Positions 22,227-32,006 of a stretch of 43,572 nucleotides of DNA are shown in pieces (positions within the stretch are counted from its first letter, which is position 1; each line of letters opens with the position of its first letter). This stretch comes from VRUE01 sp035997045 (GTDB lineage Bacteria; Actinomycetota; Thermoleophilia; Solirubrobacterales; 70-9). The notes under the pieces are model-generated. The model was given only the letters and a program-made list of their open reading frames with translations, made no database searches and was not told where the DNA came from. Location of the stretch: the NCBI GenBank assembly GCA_035997045.1, contig DASYIY010000082.1:1-43572 (forward strand), given 5' to 3'. The position numbers and the translations under genes are program-made.

Positions 22227-22916
22227 ATGTCGCCTCTCCTCTTCGCCAGCATCACCGACAAGGTGGTCGAACCGATCGTCGACGTCGCCACCGAATTCAT
22301 CGGCTCAGCCGGTGTGGTGGCGGTTTTCCTATTGATGACGCTGGAGTCGGCCTGCATCCCTATCCCCAGCGAGGCGATCATGCTCTTCGCCGGCTTCAGC
22401 GTCTCCGAAGGCGACCTGACTCTCTTCGGCGTGGTTACGGCGGGCGTGCTCGGCAACCTGGCCGGCTCCTGGATCGCCTACGCGGTCGGCTACTACGGGC
22501 GCCTCGACCTGCTGGAAAAGAACAAGCTGATCCACATCAGTCCCAAGCACCTGAAATGGGCCGACGACTGGTTCGAGCGCTACGGCGGGCCCACCGTCTT
22601 CTTCTCGCGGATGCTGCCGATCGTCCGCACCTTCATCTCGCTTCCTGCCGGGGTGGCGAAGATGCCTTTCTGGCGCTTCACCGCTTACACCCTCGCCGGC
22701 TGCATCCCCTGGGTGCTGATGCTGGCCCTGATCGGGCAGAGCGTCGGCGATAACTGGGAGGACTGGCGCCACAAGCTCGGCTACCTCGACTACGTGGTGC
22801 TGGCGGCGATCGTCGGCGGGGTCATCTACTTGCTGATCAAACGCCGGCGCGGCAGCGGTCCTGACGAGGAGGAGCCGACCCCCGCGACCGAGCCGGTTCG
22901 TTCTCCGGGCGCTTGA
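22227..22916 (+). CDS. DedA family membrane protein (undecaprenyl-phosphate flippase family)
   Basis: The protein is 229 residues from ATG 22227; an upstream TTG at 22188 would run through the promoter. It has about five hydrophobic segments. Family motifs are LESACIPIPSEAIMLFAGF and FFSRMLPIVRTFISLPAGVA, the conserved acidic/Pro and Arg-rich regions of DedA/SNARE-associated proteins. Some DedA proteins recycle undecaprenyl phosphate across the membrane. The next gene encodes undecaprenyl-diphosphate phosphatase, and TTG and TGA overlap at the junction, so a role in carrier-lipid recycling is a reasonable inference. The hydrophilic C-terminal tail (Asp/Glu/Pro-rich) is cytoplasmic. Confidence 0.92.
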   Translation: MSPLLFASITDKVVEPIVDVATEFIGSAGVVAVFLLMTLESACIPIPSEAIMLFAGFSVSEGDLTLFGVVTAGVLGNLAGSWIAYAVGYYGRLDLLEKNKLIHISPKHLKWADDWFERYGGPTVFFSRMLPIVRTFISLPAGVAKMPFWRFTAYTLAGCIPWVLMLALIGQSVGDNWEDWRHKLGYLDYVVLAAIVGGVIYLLIKRRRGSGPDEEEPTPATEPVRSPGA

Positions 22917-23721
22917 GCGCGACGGCCGACGGCGGTATCCCGGCAAAGCGCGCGATCGCCCTCGGCATCGTGCAGGGGCCGGCGGAGCTGCTGCCGGTAT
23001 CCAGCTCCGCCCACATCGTCCTCATCCCCTGGCTCGCGGGTTGGGAATGGGACGCGGTCGACCCGGAGGTGCGCAAGAGCTTCGAGGTGGCGCTGCACGC
23101 CGGTGCCGCCGCGGCGCTGCTGATCGGCCAGCGCAAGCTGATCGCCGAAGAGCTGCGCGGCTTCGACGCCCGCGGCGCTGCCGTGCTCGCCCTCTCCTTC
23201 CTTCCCGCCGCGGCGGTCGGCTACAAGTTCGAGCGGCCGATCGAGCGGCGCCTGGGTGGGCCGCGGGCGACCGCCTACGGGCTGCTGGCCGGAGCGGCGG
23301 CGATGCTCGCCGGCGACACCCGGCCGCAGCGGCGCGGGCGCGGTGAGGCCGGGGCAGCCGACGGCCTGGCGCTCGGGGTGGCGCAGGCGGCGGCGCTGGC
23401 CCCCGGCGTCTCGCGCAACGGAATCACCCTGGCGGCAGCTCGCTGGCGGCGCTTCTCCCGCGACCAGGCCAATCTGCTCTCGCGCACGACCGCCCTGCCG
23501 ATCATCGTCGGCGCAACCGCGCTCAAGGGCGTCCGCCTCAGCCGCCGGGGCGTGCCGCCCGAGCTGCGCCGCTCGATGGCGATCGGCATCGGCGCCTCGT
23601 TCGCCTCCACCCTCGCCTCCCAGCGCCTGATTGGCCTGGTCGAGCGCGACCGGGCCCTCTGGCCCTACGCGGCGTACCGAGCCGCCCTGGCGGCCGTGGT
23701 GCTTGCGAGACTGCAGGGACG

Positions 23722-23725
<4 letters not shown>
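22913..23725 (+). CDS. uppP: Undecaprenyl-diphosphate phosphatase (BacA/UppP)
   Basis: This 270-residue membrane enzyme dephosphorylates undecaprenyl diphosphate to regenerate the carrier used for peptidoglycan and polysaccharide precursors. The two active-site motifs are clear: ALGIVQGPAELLPVSSSAH (about 16-34) with catalytic Glu and Ser/His residues, and LAPGVSRNGITL (about 162-173), where Asn replaces the more usual Ser of SRSG. About seven to eight hydrophobic helices are present. The TTG start overlaps the dedA stop, and its own stop overlaps the purM ATG (ATGA). Grouping with dedA fits shared carrier-lipid metabolism; purM is probably only a passenger. Confidence 0.94.
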
Positions 23726-24732
<1,007 letters not shown>

Positions 24733-24747
24733 GCGGGAAACGGCGGT

Positions 24748-24768
24748 TCGATAGAGAACCCCTATCGA
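24748..24768. repeat. 7-bp perfect inverted repeat upstream of a Ser/Thr kinase gene
   Basis: TCGATAG (24748-24754) and CTATCGA (24762-24768) flank a 7-nt spacer in the 64-bp gap between purM and the kinase. The arms are AT-rich for this genome and no T-tract follows, so an operator is more likely than a terminator. The repeat lies just upstream of a GACAAT hexamer that could be the kinase -10. Confidence 0.4.
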
Positions 24769-24796
24769 GACCGTGCCCGACAATATGAGCAGTTAG

Positions 24797-26311
24797 ATGG
24801 AAGCCCGCTCGAGCAGCGCGATGATCGGCACGGTTCTCTCCGGCCGCTACCGGCTGGAGGCGAAGCTGGGCAGCGGCGGCATGTCGACCGTCTACTTGGC
24901 GCGCGACCAGACGCTTGACCGGCAGGTCGCGGTCAAGGTGATGCACCGCGAGATGTCCGAGCAGGCCGACCAGCTCGAGCGCTTCCGCCAGGAGGCCCGC
25001 TCGGTGGCCAAGTTCTCCCATCCCAACGTGGTCTCGGTGATCGACGCGGGTGAGGACGGCGGCCACCCCTACATCGTCTTCGAGTACGTCGAGGGGGAAA
25101 CGCTGAAGCAGCGGATCAACCGCAACGGGGCGCTCGACCCGCAGGAGGCGATCGCCTACGCGATCGAGATCGCCCGCGGCCTCGCCGTCGCCCACGCGCG
25201 CAACATGGTCCACCGCGACATCAAGCCGCAGAACATCCTGATCGACGCCGAGGGCCGGGCCAAGCTGACCGACTTCGGCATCTCGCGCCAGCTCGAGCAG
25301 GACGGGATGACCGCGACCGGGAGGGTGCTCGGCACCACCGACTACGTCGCCCCCGAGCAGGCGATGGGCCGCAAGGTCGACCCTCGGACCGACATCTACT
25401 CGCTCGGCGTCGTCCTCTACGAGATGCTGATCGGCCAGGTCCCCTTCGCCGCCGACAGCCAGGTAGGGGTGGCGATGAAGCACGTCAACGAGGAGCTGCC
25501 CGACGTTCAGCGCCGCCGGCCCGACGTCTCTGCCGCGGTTGCCCTGGTGGTCGAGCGGGCGACGGCCAAGGACCCGGGCGAGCGCTACCAGACGGTCAAC
25601 GAGATGATCGACGACCTCTCGACCGCGCTCGAGGTCGAGGCGGCGCGGGCGGGTTCGACCACCGGCGAGGCGACCAGCGTGCTCGACGCTGTGCCGCCGC
25701 CGAAGCGCAAGCTCTCCGGCCGCGCCCGCTGGAGCTGGGCGGCGATCCTCGCCGTGGTCCTCGTTGTCGGCGGCACCCTGCTCATCGTGCAGCTGATCTC
25801 GAACGGCAACATCGGCGGCGGCGGTGCGGAGAAGGGCAAGGGCAAGGCGGTCTCGATCGGCTCGGCGACCGACTACGACCCGGAGGGCGACGGTCAGGAG
25901 GTCGGCAGCAAGGTCGAACTCGCGGTCGACGGCGACCCGACCGGGACCGCCTGGGAAACCGAGCACTACGAATCCGACACCTTCGCCGGCACCAAGACCG
26001 GCCCCGACCCCGGGGTCGGCATCTACGTGACGACGACCTCCCCCGCCAAGCCGACGAAGATGATCGTCCGCACCCCGACGCCCGGCTGGGACGCCGAGGT
26101 CTTCGCCGCCTCGTCGGGCCCGCCCGAAGAACTCTCCGGATGGGGCGAACCGGTCGGCACAGCGGTCGGCGCCTCATCGACCCAGGAGATCGACCTCAAC
26201 ATCACCGAACCCGCCACCTACTTCCTGCTCTGGTTCAACAAGGCCTCCGAAGCCCACGACCAGTTCGGCGGCTACCAGGTCGAGATCAGCGACATCAACC
26301 TGTTGCGCTAA
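24797..26311 (+). CDS. Receptor-type Ser/Thr protein kinase with extracytoplasmic discoidin-like domain
   Basis: This 504-residue protein has a PknB-type kinase domain at about 18-280: GSGGMSTVYLARD (26-38), Lys47 in VAVKVM, HRDIKPQNIL with catalytic Asp141, and DFG at 159-161. An activation loop follows, with YVAPEQAMG at the APE position. A Ser/Thr-rich juxtamembrane segment leads to one membrane helix (about 313-334), a Gly-rich hinge and an outer domain of about 150 residues. DPEGDGQEVGSKVELAVDGD followed by TAWETEHYES and a C-terminal beta-rich part ending YQVEISDINLLR resembles the galactose-binding/F5-8 fold seen in some actinobacterial kinases. PASTA repeats are absent, so the signal sensed differs from that of PknB, perhaps a glycan. 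It converges on ddl. Confidence 0.9.
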   Translation: MEARSSSAMIGTVLSGRYRLEAKLGSGGMSTVYLARDQTLDRQVAVKVMHREMSEQADQLERFRQEARSVAKFSHPNVVSVIDAGEDGGHPYIVFEYVEGETLKQRINRNGALDPQEAIAYAIEIARGLAVAHARNMVHRDIKPQNILIDAEGRAKLTDFGISRQLEQDGMTATGRVLGTTDYVAPEQAMGRKVDPRTDIYSLGVVLYEMLIGQVPFAADSQVGVAMKHVNEELPDVQRRRPDVSAAVALVVERATAKDPGERYQTVNEMIDDLSTALEVEAARAGSTTGEATSVLDAVPPPKRKLSGRARWSWAAILAVVLVVGGTLLIVQLISNGNIGGGGAEKGKGKAVSIGSATDYDPEGDGQEVGSKVELAVDGDPTGTAWETEHYESDTFAGTKTGPDPGVGIYVTTTSPAKPTKMIVRTPTPGWDAEVFAASSGPPEELSGWGEPVGTAVGASSTQEIDLNITEPATYFLLWFNKASEAHDQFGGYQVEISDINLLR

Positions 26312-26313
26312 CC

Positions 26314-26333
26314 GCTCCCGGACGCCCGGGAGC
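26314..26333. terminator. Hairpin between convergent kinase and ddl genes
   Basis: GCTCCCGG (26314-26321) and CCGGGAGC (26326-26333) form a perfect 8-bp stem with a 4-nt loop, starting 3 nt after the kinase stop and 20 nt from the ddl stop. No T-tract follows on either strand. The convergent position supports a bidirectional terminator. Confidence 0.55.
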
Positions 26334-26352
26334 AGAGGAGCCGTCGCCTAAC

Positions 26353-27318
26353 TCAGAACTCGTAGGCGCGGGCGCGCTGGTGGCGCTCGACCGCGAGGGT
26401 GACCAGGCGGCCGCAGAGAGTCGGGTAGTCGAGGCCGGTTGCGGCCCAGAGCTTGGCGTAGACGCTGGTCTCGGTGAAACCGGGCATCGTGTTGATCTCG
26501 TTGACGAGGACGGCGCCGTCGGGCTCGACGAAGAAGTCGCAGCGGGCGAGACCGGAGCAGCCGCCCAGCTCGAAGGAGGTGACGGCGAGCTCGCGGACCC
26601 GGGCTAGCTGCTCGTCGGGGATCGCTGCCGGCACGACGAGCTCCATGCCACCCTCGCGGTACTTGGTCTCGTAGTCGTACCAGTCGGCATTGGCGACGAC
26701 CTCGCCGGGCTGGGAGGCCTCGACCTCCTCGTTGCCCAGCAGCGAGCACTCGACCTCGCGCCCCGAGGCGGCGGCCTCGACGATCGCGCGCGGGTCGTGG
26801 CGGCGGGCCAGTTCGACCGCATCGTCCAGGTCGCCGAGCGCGTCGACTTTGCTGATGCCAACGCTCGAGCCGAGGCGCGACGGCTTGACCCAGAGCGGCC
26901 ACCCCATCGCCTCGCAGCGCTCGCGCCAGCCCGGCTCTCCGGCCGCGACGAAATCGACCTGCGGCAGCCCCGCCTGAGCGAAGAGCCGCTTCAGCGTCAG
27001 CTTGTCCATGCAGATGGCGGAGGAGAGGACGTCGGAGCCGACATACGGGAGGTCGAGCCACTCGAGCAGGCCCTGGACGCTGCCGTCCTCGCCAAAGGGG
27101 CCATGCAGGGCGGGAAAGGCAACGTCGGCACCGAGCAAGCCGGAGCCCGGAACCAGCGCGACCGGAGCCCCCTCACAGCCCCAGGAGCCCTCGCGCGAGA
27201 TCTTCACCCGCAATGCCTCGTGCCCGGCCTCCTCCAGGCCGCGCGCCACCGCCTCGCCCGAGCGCAGCGAGACATCGTGCTCGGAGGAGCGGCCACCGCT
27301 GAGCACCGCGACCCTCAT
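26353..27318 (-). CDS. ddl: D-alanine--D-alanine ligase
   Basis: This 321-residue ATP-grasp enzyme makes the D-Ala-D-Ala dipeptide of peptidoglycan precursors. Motifs are VLSGGRSSEHDVSLRSG at the N-terminus, FPALHGPFGEDGSVQGLLEW, PYVGSDVLSSAICMDKLTLK, WVKPSRLGSSVGISKV, and the C-terminal metal and ATP site ARCDFFVEPDG with VNEINTMPGFTETS. Length is standard for Ddl. The ATG overlaps the stop of pknB (ATGA), so it is the last gene of the long cell-wall operon. Placing ddl directly after a PASTA kinase is unusual and ties precursor synthesis to the same transcript as the SEDS/PBP polymerase pair. Confidence 0.95.
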   Translation of the reverse strand: MRVAVLSGGRSSEHDVSLRSGEAVARGLEEAGHEALRVKISREGSWGCEGAPVALVPGSGLLGADVAFPALHGPFGEDGSVQGLLEWLDLPYVGSDVLSSAICMDKLTLKRLFAQAGLPQVDFVAAGEPGWRERCEAMGWPLWVKPSRLGSSVGISKVDALGDLDDAVELARRHDPRAIVEAAASGREVECSLLGNEEVEASQPGEVVANADWYDYETKYREGGMELVVPAAIPDEQLARVRELAVTSFELGGCSGLARCDFFVEPDGAVLVNEINTMPGFTETSVYAKLWAATGLDYPTLCGRLVTLAVERHQRARAYEF

Positions 27319-29186
27319 TCTTCGGCGCCGGTTTCCGGTTCGGCCGAGCCGCTCGCCTGCTTGCCGACAACCACGGTGGCCGCGGAGCCCGGCTTCACTT
27401 CCGAGCCCGGCGGCGGGAACTGGTCGGTGACGCGGCCGACCTGCGAGGCGACTTCGGTTTCCGCTTCGTTCACGGTCGGCTTCAGCCCTTCCGCGCGCAG
27501 CGCTTCGACCGCGTCGGCGCGCAGCTTGCCGATCACATTGGGCACCGTCGCCTTCGCTTCGCCCTTGGAGACGACGATCGAGACGGTCGACCCGGCGGGG
27601 AGTTGCGAGCCCGCGTTGGGCCTCTGGCGGATCACCTCGCCGGCCGGCTTCGCGCTTTCTTCTTCTTCGATGCTCGGCGTGAAGCCGCGACCGCGGATCT
27701 GCTGCACCGCGACCGAGCGCTGGGTTCCCGCCAGCACGGGCACGGTCGCCAGCTTCGGCCCGCTGGAAACGGTGAGGAGGACGCTGGTGCCGCGGGTGGC
27801 AGTTTCGCCGCCGCTTGGCTTGGAGTGGATCACCAGTCCTTCTTCAACGTCTTCGGAATGGGCGCTTTCGACCTCGGTCTTGAAGCCCGCTTCTTCCAGT
27901 TCTTCCTCGGCTTCGGCGGTCGTCCTCCCTGCGGTCGAGGGAACCTTGGCGCTGCCGGGGCCGGCGCTGACGGTCAGCATCACCTTCGGTTTCGAGCAGA
28001 AGAAGCTGAAGAAGGCGCAGTCGAGCGAGGCTTCCTCGGCCGGCGGCGAAGCGGCCGGGTCCTGCTCGAGCACCGTGTTGGCCGGCGCTTCGCGCTCGAC
28101 CCGCTTCACTTCGCCGACGTTGAAGCCGTCCTGCTGCAGGCGGGCGAAGGCGAGGTTGAGCGATTCGCCAGTCACATTGGGGACCTCGGTCGTCGTGTCG
28201 CGGGTCAGCGCGAATCCGACCAGAAGCCCGATCAGCACCGCGGCGGCAACCAGGATCCAGACCAACCGGCGCGATTTCTCCTCCTCGCCTTCCTCGACCG
28301 GCTCCTCCGGCGTGGCGACGATCGGCGGCAGCGCCGCGAAGGCCGCCGTGCTGCCGCCGGCACCGGGGTGCTTGAGTGCGGCGTCGAGCGCGGCGATGAA
28401 GGCGTCGGCGCTTTGGAAGCGATTCCCGGGCTCCTTTTCGAGCGCCCGCATCACAACGGCGTCCAGCGCCGGGGAGATCTGCGGGTTGATCGAGCTCGGC
28501 CGCTGCGGGGGCTGGGAGACCTGTTTCATCGCCACCGCCACCGCGGAGTCGGCCTCGAAGGGGACTCGGCCAGTGAGCGCCTCGTAGAGCATCACCCCGA
28601 TCGAGTAGAGGTCGGAGACCGCAGTCACGTCGAAGCCCTGGGCCTGCTCGGGCGAGAGGTAGTGCGGCGTGCCCATCACCGAGCCGGCCTGGGTGATCTC
28701 CGAGACGCCGGCGCGGGCGATGCCGAAGTCGGTCACCGTCGCCTTGCCGTCGGCGTCGACGATCACGTTCTGCGGCTTGAGATCACGGTGGACGACGCCG
28801 TGGCGGTGGGCGAAGCGGGCGCCCTCGAGCACCTGGCGGATCAGGCCGACCGCCTGCTCGGGCGTTAGCCCGGCGTCGATCATCTGCTTCAGCGTGCGCC
28901 CCTCCAGGTACTGCATGGCGATGTAGTAGGTGCCGTCGACGTCGCCGCGGTCGAAGACGGCGACGACGTTGGGGTGCTGGAGGCCGGCCGCCGCCTCGGC
29001 CTCGCGGCGAAAGCGCTCGACGAACTCGCCGTCCTGGGCGAAGCGCGCGTGCAAGACCTTGAGCGCGACCCGGCGCTGCAGGTGGGTGTCGTCGGCGAGC
29101 CAGACGTCGGCCATGCCGCCCGAGCCGATCCGCTGCAGGACCGTGTAGCGGCCGTCGATGACGCTGCCCTGTCCGACCTCAGCCAT
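27315..29186 (-). CDS. pknB: Ser/Thr protein kinase with four PASTA domains
   Basis: This 623-residue kinase couples cell-wall sensing to phosphorylation. The kinase domain (about 14-275) has GSGGMADVWLADD (21-33), Lys43, HRDLKPQN with Asp135, and DFG (153-155). Its activation loop holds GTPHYLSPEQA. An acidic juxtamembrane stretch (EEPVEEGEEEKSRR) precedes the membrane helix (about 308-328). Four PASTA repeats follow, starting near VPNVTG, VPSTAG, VPVLAG and VPNVIG; these bind peptidoglycan fragments or lipid II in known relatives. PASTA 1 carries an insertion with Cys390 and Cys397 in DCAFFSFFCSKP, probably a small disulfide loop. It starts 26 nt after pbpA and overlaps ddl. Likely substrates include the FHA proteins upstream. 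Confidence 0.95.
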   Translation of the reverse strand: MAEVGQGSVIDGRYTVLQRIGSGGMADVWLADDTHLQRRVALKVLHARFAQDGEFVERFRREAEAAAGLQHPNVVAVFDRGDVDGTYYIAMQYLEGRTLKQMIDAGLTPEQAVGLIRQVLEGARFAHRHGVVHRDLKPQNVIVDADGKATVTDFGIARAGVSEITQAGSVMGTPHYLSPEQAQGFDVTAVSDLYSIGVMLYEALTGRVPFEADSAVAVAMKQVSQPPQRPSSINPQISPALDAVVMRALEKEPGNRFQSADAFIAALDAALKHPGAGGSTAAFAALPPIVATPEEPVEEGEEEKSRRLVWILVAAAVLIGLLVGFALTRDTTTEVPNVTGESLNLAFARLQQDGFNVGEVKRVEREAPANTVLEQDPAASPPAEEASLDCAFFSFFCSKPKVMLTVSAGPGSAKVPSTAGRTTAEAEEELEEAGFKTEVESAHSEDVEEGLVIHSKPSGGETATRGTSVLLTVSSGPKLATVPVLAGTQRSVAVQQIRGRGFTPSIEEEESAKPAGEVIRQRPNAGSQLPAGSTVSIVVSKGEAKATVPNVIGKLRADAVEALRAEGLKPTVNEAETEVASQVGRVTDQFPPPGSEVKPGSAATVVVGKQASGSAEPETGAEE

Positions 29187-29212
29187 TTCTCACCATCGGC
29201 GGCTGTTCTATC

Positions 29213-30673
29213 TCATTCACCGTTGAGGATTGTTTCCGCGACGTCGCGGAAGATCGGCGCGGCGACGTCGTTGCCGAATTCTTCGGTGCACTCGACCGTC
29301 GCGGCGATCGCGACCTTCGGGTCGTTGGCCGGCGCGAAGCCGATGAACCAGGCCTGGTTCTCTTCTTCGCCGCCGCCGCAAGCCTTGTTTCCGGGAGTTT
29401 CCGCCGTGCCCGTCTTGCCCGCCACCGGGACGCCTGGGATCTCGGCGTTGGTCCCGGTCCCTTCGCTGACCACACCTTCCATCGCGGTGGTCAGCTCTTC
29501 GGCGGTCTGGGCGCTGATCGGCTGACTGTACTGCGAAGGTTCGAGGCGCTTGACCACGCGGCCGTCGGGGTCGACGACGCGGCTCCAGATCTGCGGCTTC
29601 ATCTCCTTACCCTTGTTGGCGACCGCGGCGGCGACCTCGGCCATCTGCAGCGGCGTCACCGCCAGCCGCTCCTGGCCGATCGCGACACGGGCGAGGTCGA
29701 CCGGGTCGTTGGGCCCCAGCAGTTCGCCTTCTTCGTTGAAGACGCCGCTGTCGGAGAGCTGTTCGGACGGCAGGTCGATCGCGGGCTTCGAGTTGAAGCC
29801 GAAGCGGTCCATGTATTCGAACAGGGTGTCCTGCCCGAGGCGCTGGCCGAGCTGGCCGAACCAGGTATTGACCGAGTTGGTCAGCGCTGTGTCCAGGGTC
29901 GCCCCCGGCCAGCTGATGCCGAAATCGTTTTCGAGCGGCGTCCCTTCGACTTCGAGCGATCCCGGGGCGTCGATCTGGGTTTCCGGCGTGATCGCGCCGC
30001 TTTCCAGGCCCGCCGCCGCGGTCACCACCTTGAAGGTCGAGCCCGGCGGGTACTGGCCCTGGCTGGCGCGGTCGTAGAGCGGCCTTTCGATTTCGTTCGT
30101 GCTCAGCTTCGAGTATTCGTCGGGCACGCGGTTGGGGTCGTAGGGCGGATTCGAGGCCATCGCCAGCACCCGGCCACTCTGCGGCTCGATCGCGACGACG
30201 GCCCCGTAGCCGGCTTCGCGCAGGTCTTCCAGCGCCGTCGCCTGCGCCGCCGGGTCGAGGTTGGTGACGATGTCGTTGCCCTGTTGCTTGGCGCCGCGCA
30301 GCTGGTCGAGGATCGAGCCGAATTCCGATTCGTTGCCGACCAGTTCGTCGTTGTGGAACTGCTCAAACTGAGAGTCCCCGTAGCGGACGAAGCTGTAGCC
30401 GATCGGGTGTCCGTAGAGCGACCCTTCGAGATAGCGCCGCACGTAGCGCAGGCCGGCGCCGTGGCCCTTCGGCACCGAGCGGGCGATCACCGTGCCGTCG
30501 GCGGCGAGGATGCGGCCGCGCTTGATCTGCTGCTGCTCGAGCAGCGGTCGCTGGTTGGCGTCCTTGCCCTTCAGCGCCGTGGCGTCGAAGACCGACCAGT
30601 ACGAGGTGAAGCCGATCAGCACCGCGAAGAGGACGACGACGAGGCCGAAGAGCTTGACGATCTGGCGGTTCAC
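29213..30673 (-). CDS. pbpA: Class B penicillin-binding protein (transpeptidase, PbpA/PBP2-like)
   Basis: The protein is 486 residues from GTG 30673. This start is preferred over 30712 because GGAGAGGAG sits 5 nt upstream, inside the end of the rodA/ftsW gene, and the protein then opens with the short cytoplasmic tail and membrane helix expected (NRQIVKLFGLVVVLFAVLI). The dimerisation domain includes RGRILAADGTVIARSV. The transpeptidase triad is complete: Ser-x-x-Lys in YPPGSTFKVVTAAAGLE, Ser-x-Asn in LTNSVNTWFGQLG, and Lys-Thr-Gly in PVAGKTGTAE. It cross-links peptidoglycan together with the SEDS glycosyltransferase encoded 1 nt upstream. Two Cys residues near the C-terminus (NKACGGGEEE, VECTEEFG) could form a disulfide. 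Confidence 0.95.
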   Translation of the reverse strand: MNRQIVKLFGLVVVLFAVLIGFTSYWSVFDATALKGKDANQRPLLEQQQIKRGRILAADGTVIARSVPKGHGAGLRYVRRYLEGSLYGHPIGYSFVRYGDSQFEQFHNDELVGNESEFGSILDQLRGAKQQGNDIVTNLDPAAQATALEDLREAGYGAVVAIEPQSGRVLAMASNPPYDPNRVPDEYSKLSTNEIERPLYDRASQGQYPPGSTFKVVTAAAGLESGAITPETQIDAPGSLEVEGTPLENDFGISWPGATLDTALTNSVNTWFGQLGQRLGQDTLFEYMDRFGFNSKPAIDLPSEQLSDSGVFNEEGELLGPNDPVDLARVAIGQERLAVTPLQMAEVAAAVANKGKEMKPQIWSRVVDPDGRVVKRLEPSQYSQPISAQTAEELTTAMEGVVSEGTGTNAEIPGVPVAGKTGTAETPGNKACGGGEEENQAWFIGFAPANDPKVAIAATVECTEEFGNDVAAPIFRDVAETILNGE

Positions 30674-30674
30674 C

Positions 30675-32006
30675 TCAACTCCTCTCCAGAGCAAAGTCGC
30701 CGGATCGAGCACCCGCGCCGGCTTCGCGCCGGGCCCGGTCGGAAACGAGCAAAAGCAGGGCGAGGAGAACGAAGTTGGCGACGATCGAGCTACCGCCGTA
30801 GCTGATGAAGGGCAGGGTGACGCCGGTCAGCGGGATCACCCGAGTGACGCCGCCGATGATCACGAAGGCCTGGATCGCGAAGACCGCGGTGAGGCCGGTC
30901 GCCAGCAGCTTCGAGAAACCGTCGGCGGCGAGCAACGCGATTTTGAAACCGCGCGCCGCGATCAGCAGGTAGGTCAGGATCACCGCGCAGGCGCCGAAGA
31001 GGCCGAGCTCGTTGACGATCAGCGAGTAGATCGTGTCGGTCTGCGCCGCCGGCAAGAGAGCGTTGTCGGTTCCCGGAACCGTGATCAGCGCCTGTCCGAA
31101 GCCCTTGCCGAAGAGGCCGCCGTCGGCCTGGGCGAAGATCGATTGGAGGATCTGGTAGCCGCTCCCCTGCGGGTGCGCGAAGGGATCGAGCCAGATCTCG
31201 ACCCGGTCGTGGACGTGGGGCACGGTCGCGGCAAAGAACCAGGCGCCGACGAGGAACATCGCCATCCCGATCGCGACGAAGGAGAAGCGTCCCGTCGCGA
31301 CGTAGAGCAGGGCGAGGAAGGCGGCGAAGAACATCAGCGAGCTGCCGAGGTCGCGGATGAAGACGAGCATGAACATCGAGGCGCCCCAGACGACCAGCAT
31401 CGGGCCGAAGTGCTTGAGCGGCGGCAGCGTCACCCCCAGCACCCGTCGGGCGCCGACGATAAGCACCTCGCGGTGCTCGCGCAGGTAGCTGGCGAGGAAA
31501 ACGACGAGGCAGATCTTCGAGAACTCGGCCGGCTGGAAGGCGAGCGGGCCGAGCTTGACCCCGAGGTAGGCGCCGTTGACCTGTTCGCCGATCCCGGGCA
31601 GGCGCGGTGCCAACAGGAGGAGCAGCCCGACCACCGCGATCGTGTACCGGTAGCGCTCGAGCACGTCGTAGTCGCGCAGGAACTGGATCGTCAGGGCGAA
31701 GAGCACGAGCCCCAGCACGAACCAGTTGGCCTGGTCGCGGGCGAGGCTGGCGTCGATCCGGTAGATCATCACCAGGCCGAAGGCCATCAGCAGCGCTGCC
31801 AGCGGGAAGAGGTAGGGGTCCGCGTGGGGCAGGCGGATGCGCAGGTAGAGGTGGGTGGCGAGACAGACGGCGAAGAAGTAGGCGCCGTAGATCAGGCTGA
31901 GGTTGTCGAGCCGCGAGCCCTCCTGGGCGAAGACCGCGGTGAAACCGGCGGTGAGCAGCAGGGCGACCGGGACCAGCGCGAACAGCTCGCGATTGCGCGC
32001 GCTCAC
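30675..32006 (-). CDS. SEDS peptidoglycan polymerase (FtsW/RodA family)
   Basis: This 443-residue protein with about ten to twelve membrane helices polymerises lipid II into glycan strands. Family landmarks are LGPLAFQPAEFSKICLVVFL, LVFIRDLGSSLMFFAAFLAL, the extracytoplasmic catalytic-Asp motif IWLDPFAHPQGSGYQ, QADGGLFGKGFGQ, and the C-terminal GVTLPFISYGGSSI. RodA and FtsW cannot be separated safely by sequence alone; the actinobacterial fha-pstP-SEDS-PBP context favours RodA. The GTG start overlaps the stop of the PP2C phosphatase gene (GTGA), and its own stop lies 1 nt before the PBP start. This is the tight SEDS-bPBP pairing needed for a 1:1 complex. Confidence 0.94.
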   Translation of the reverse strand: MSARNRELFALVPVALLLTAGFTAVFAQEGSRLDNLSLIYGAYFFAVCLATHLYLRIRLPHADPYLFPLAALLMAFGLVMIYRIDASLARDQANWFVLGLVLFALTIQFLRDYDVLERYRYTIAVVGLLLLLAPRLPGIGEQVNGAYLGVKLGPLAFQPAEFSKICLVVFLASYLREHREVLIVGARRVLGVTLPPLKHFGPMLVVWGASMFMLVFIRDLGSSLMFFAAFLALLYVATGRFSFVAIGMAMFLVGAWFFAATVPHVHDRVEIWLDPFAHPQGSGYQILQSIFAQADGGLFGKGFGQALITVPGTDNALLPAAQTDTIYSLIVNELGLFGACAVILTYLLIAARGFKIALLAADGFSKLLATGLTAVFAIQAFVIIGGVTRVIPLTGVTLPFISYGGSSIVANFVLLALLLLVSDRARREAGAGARSGDFALERS

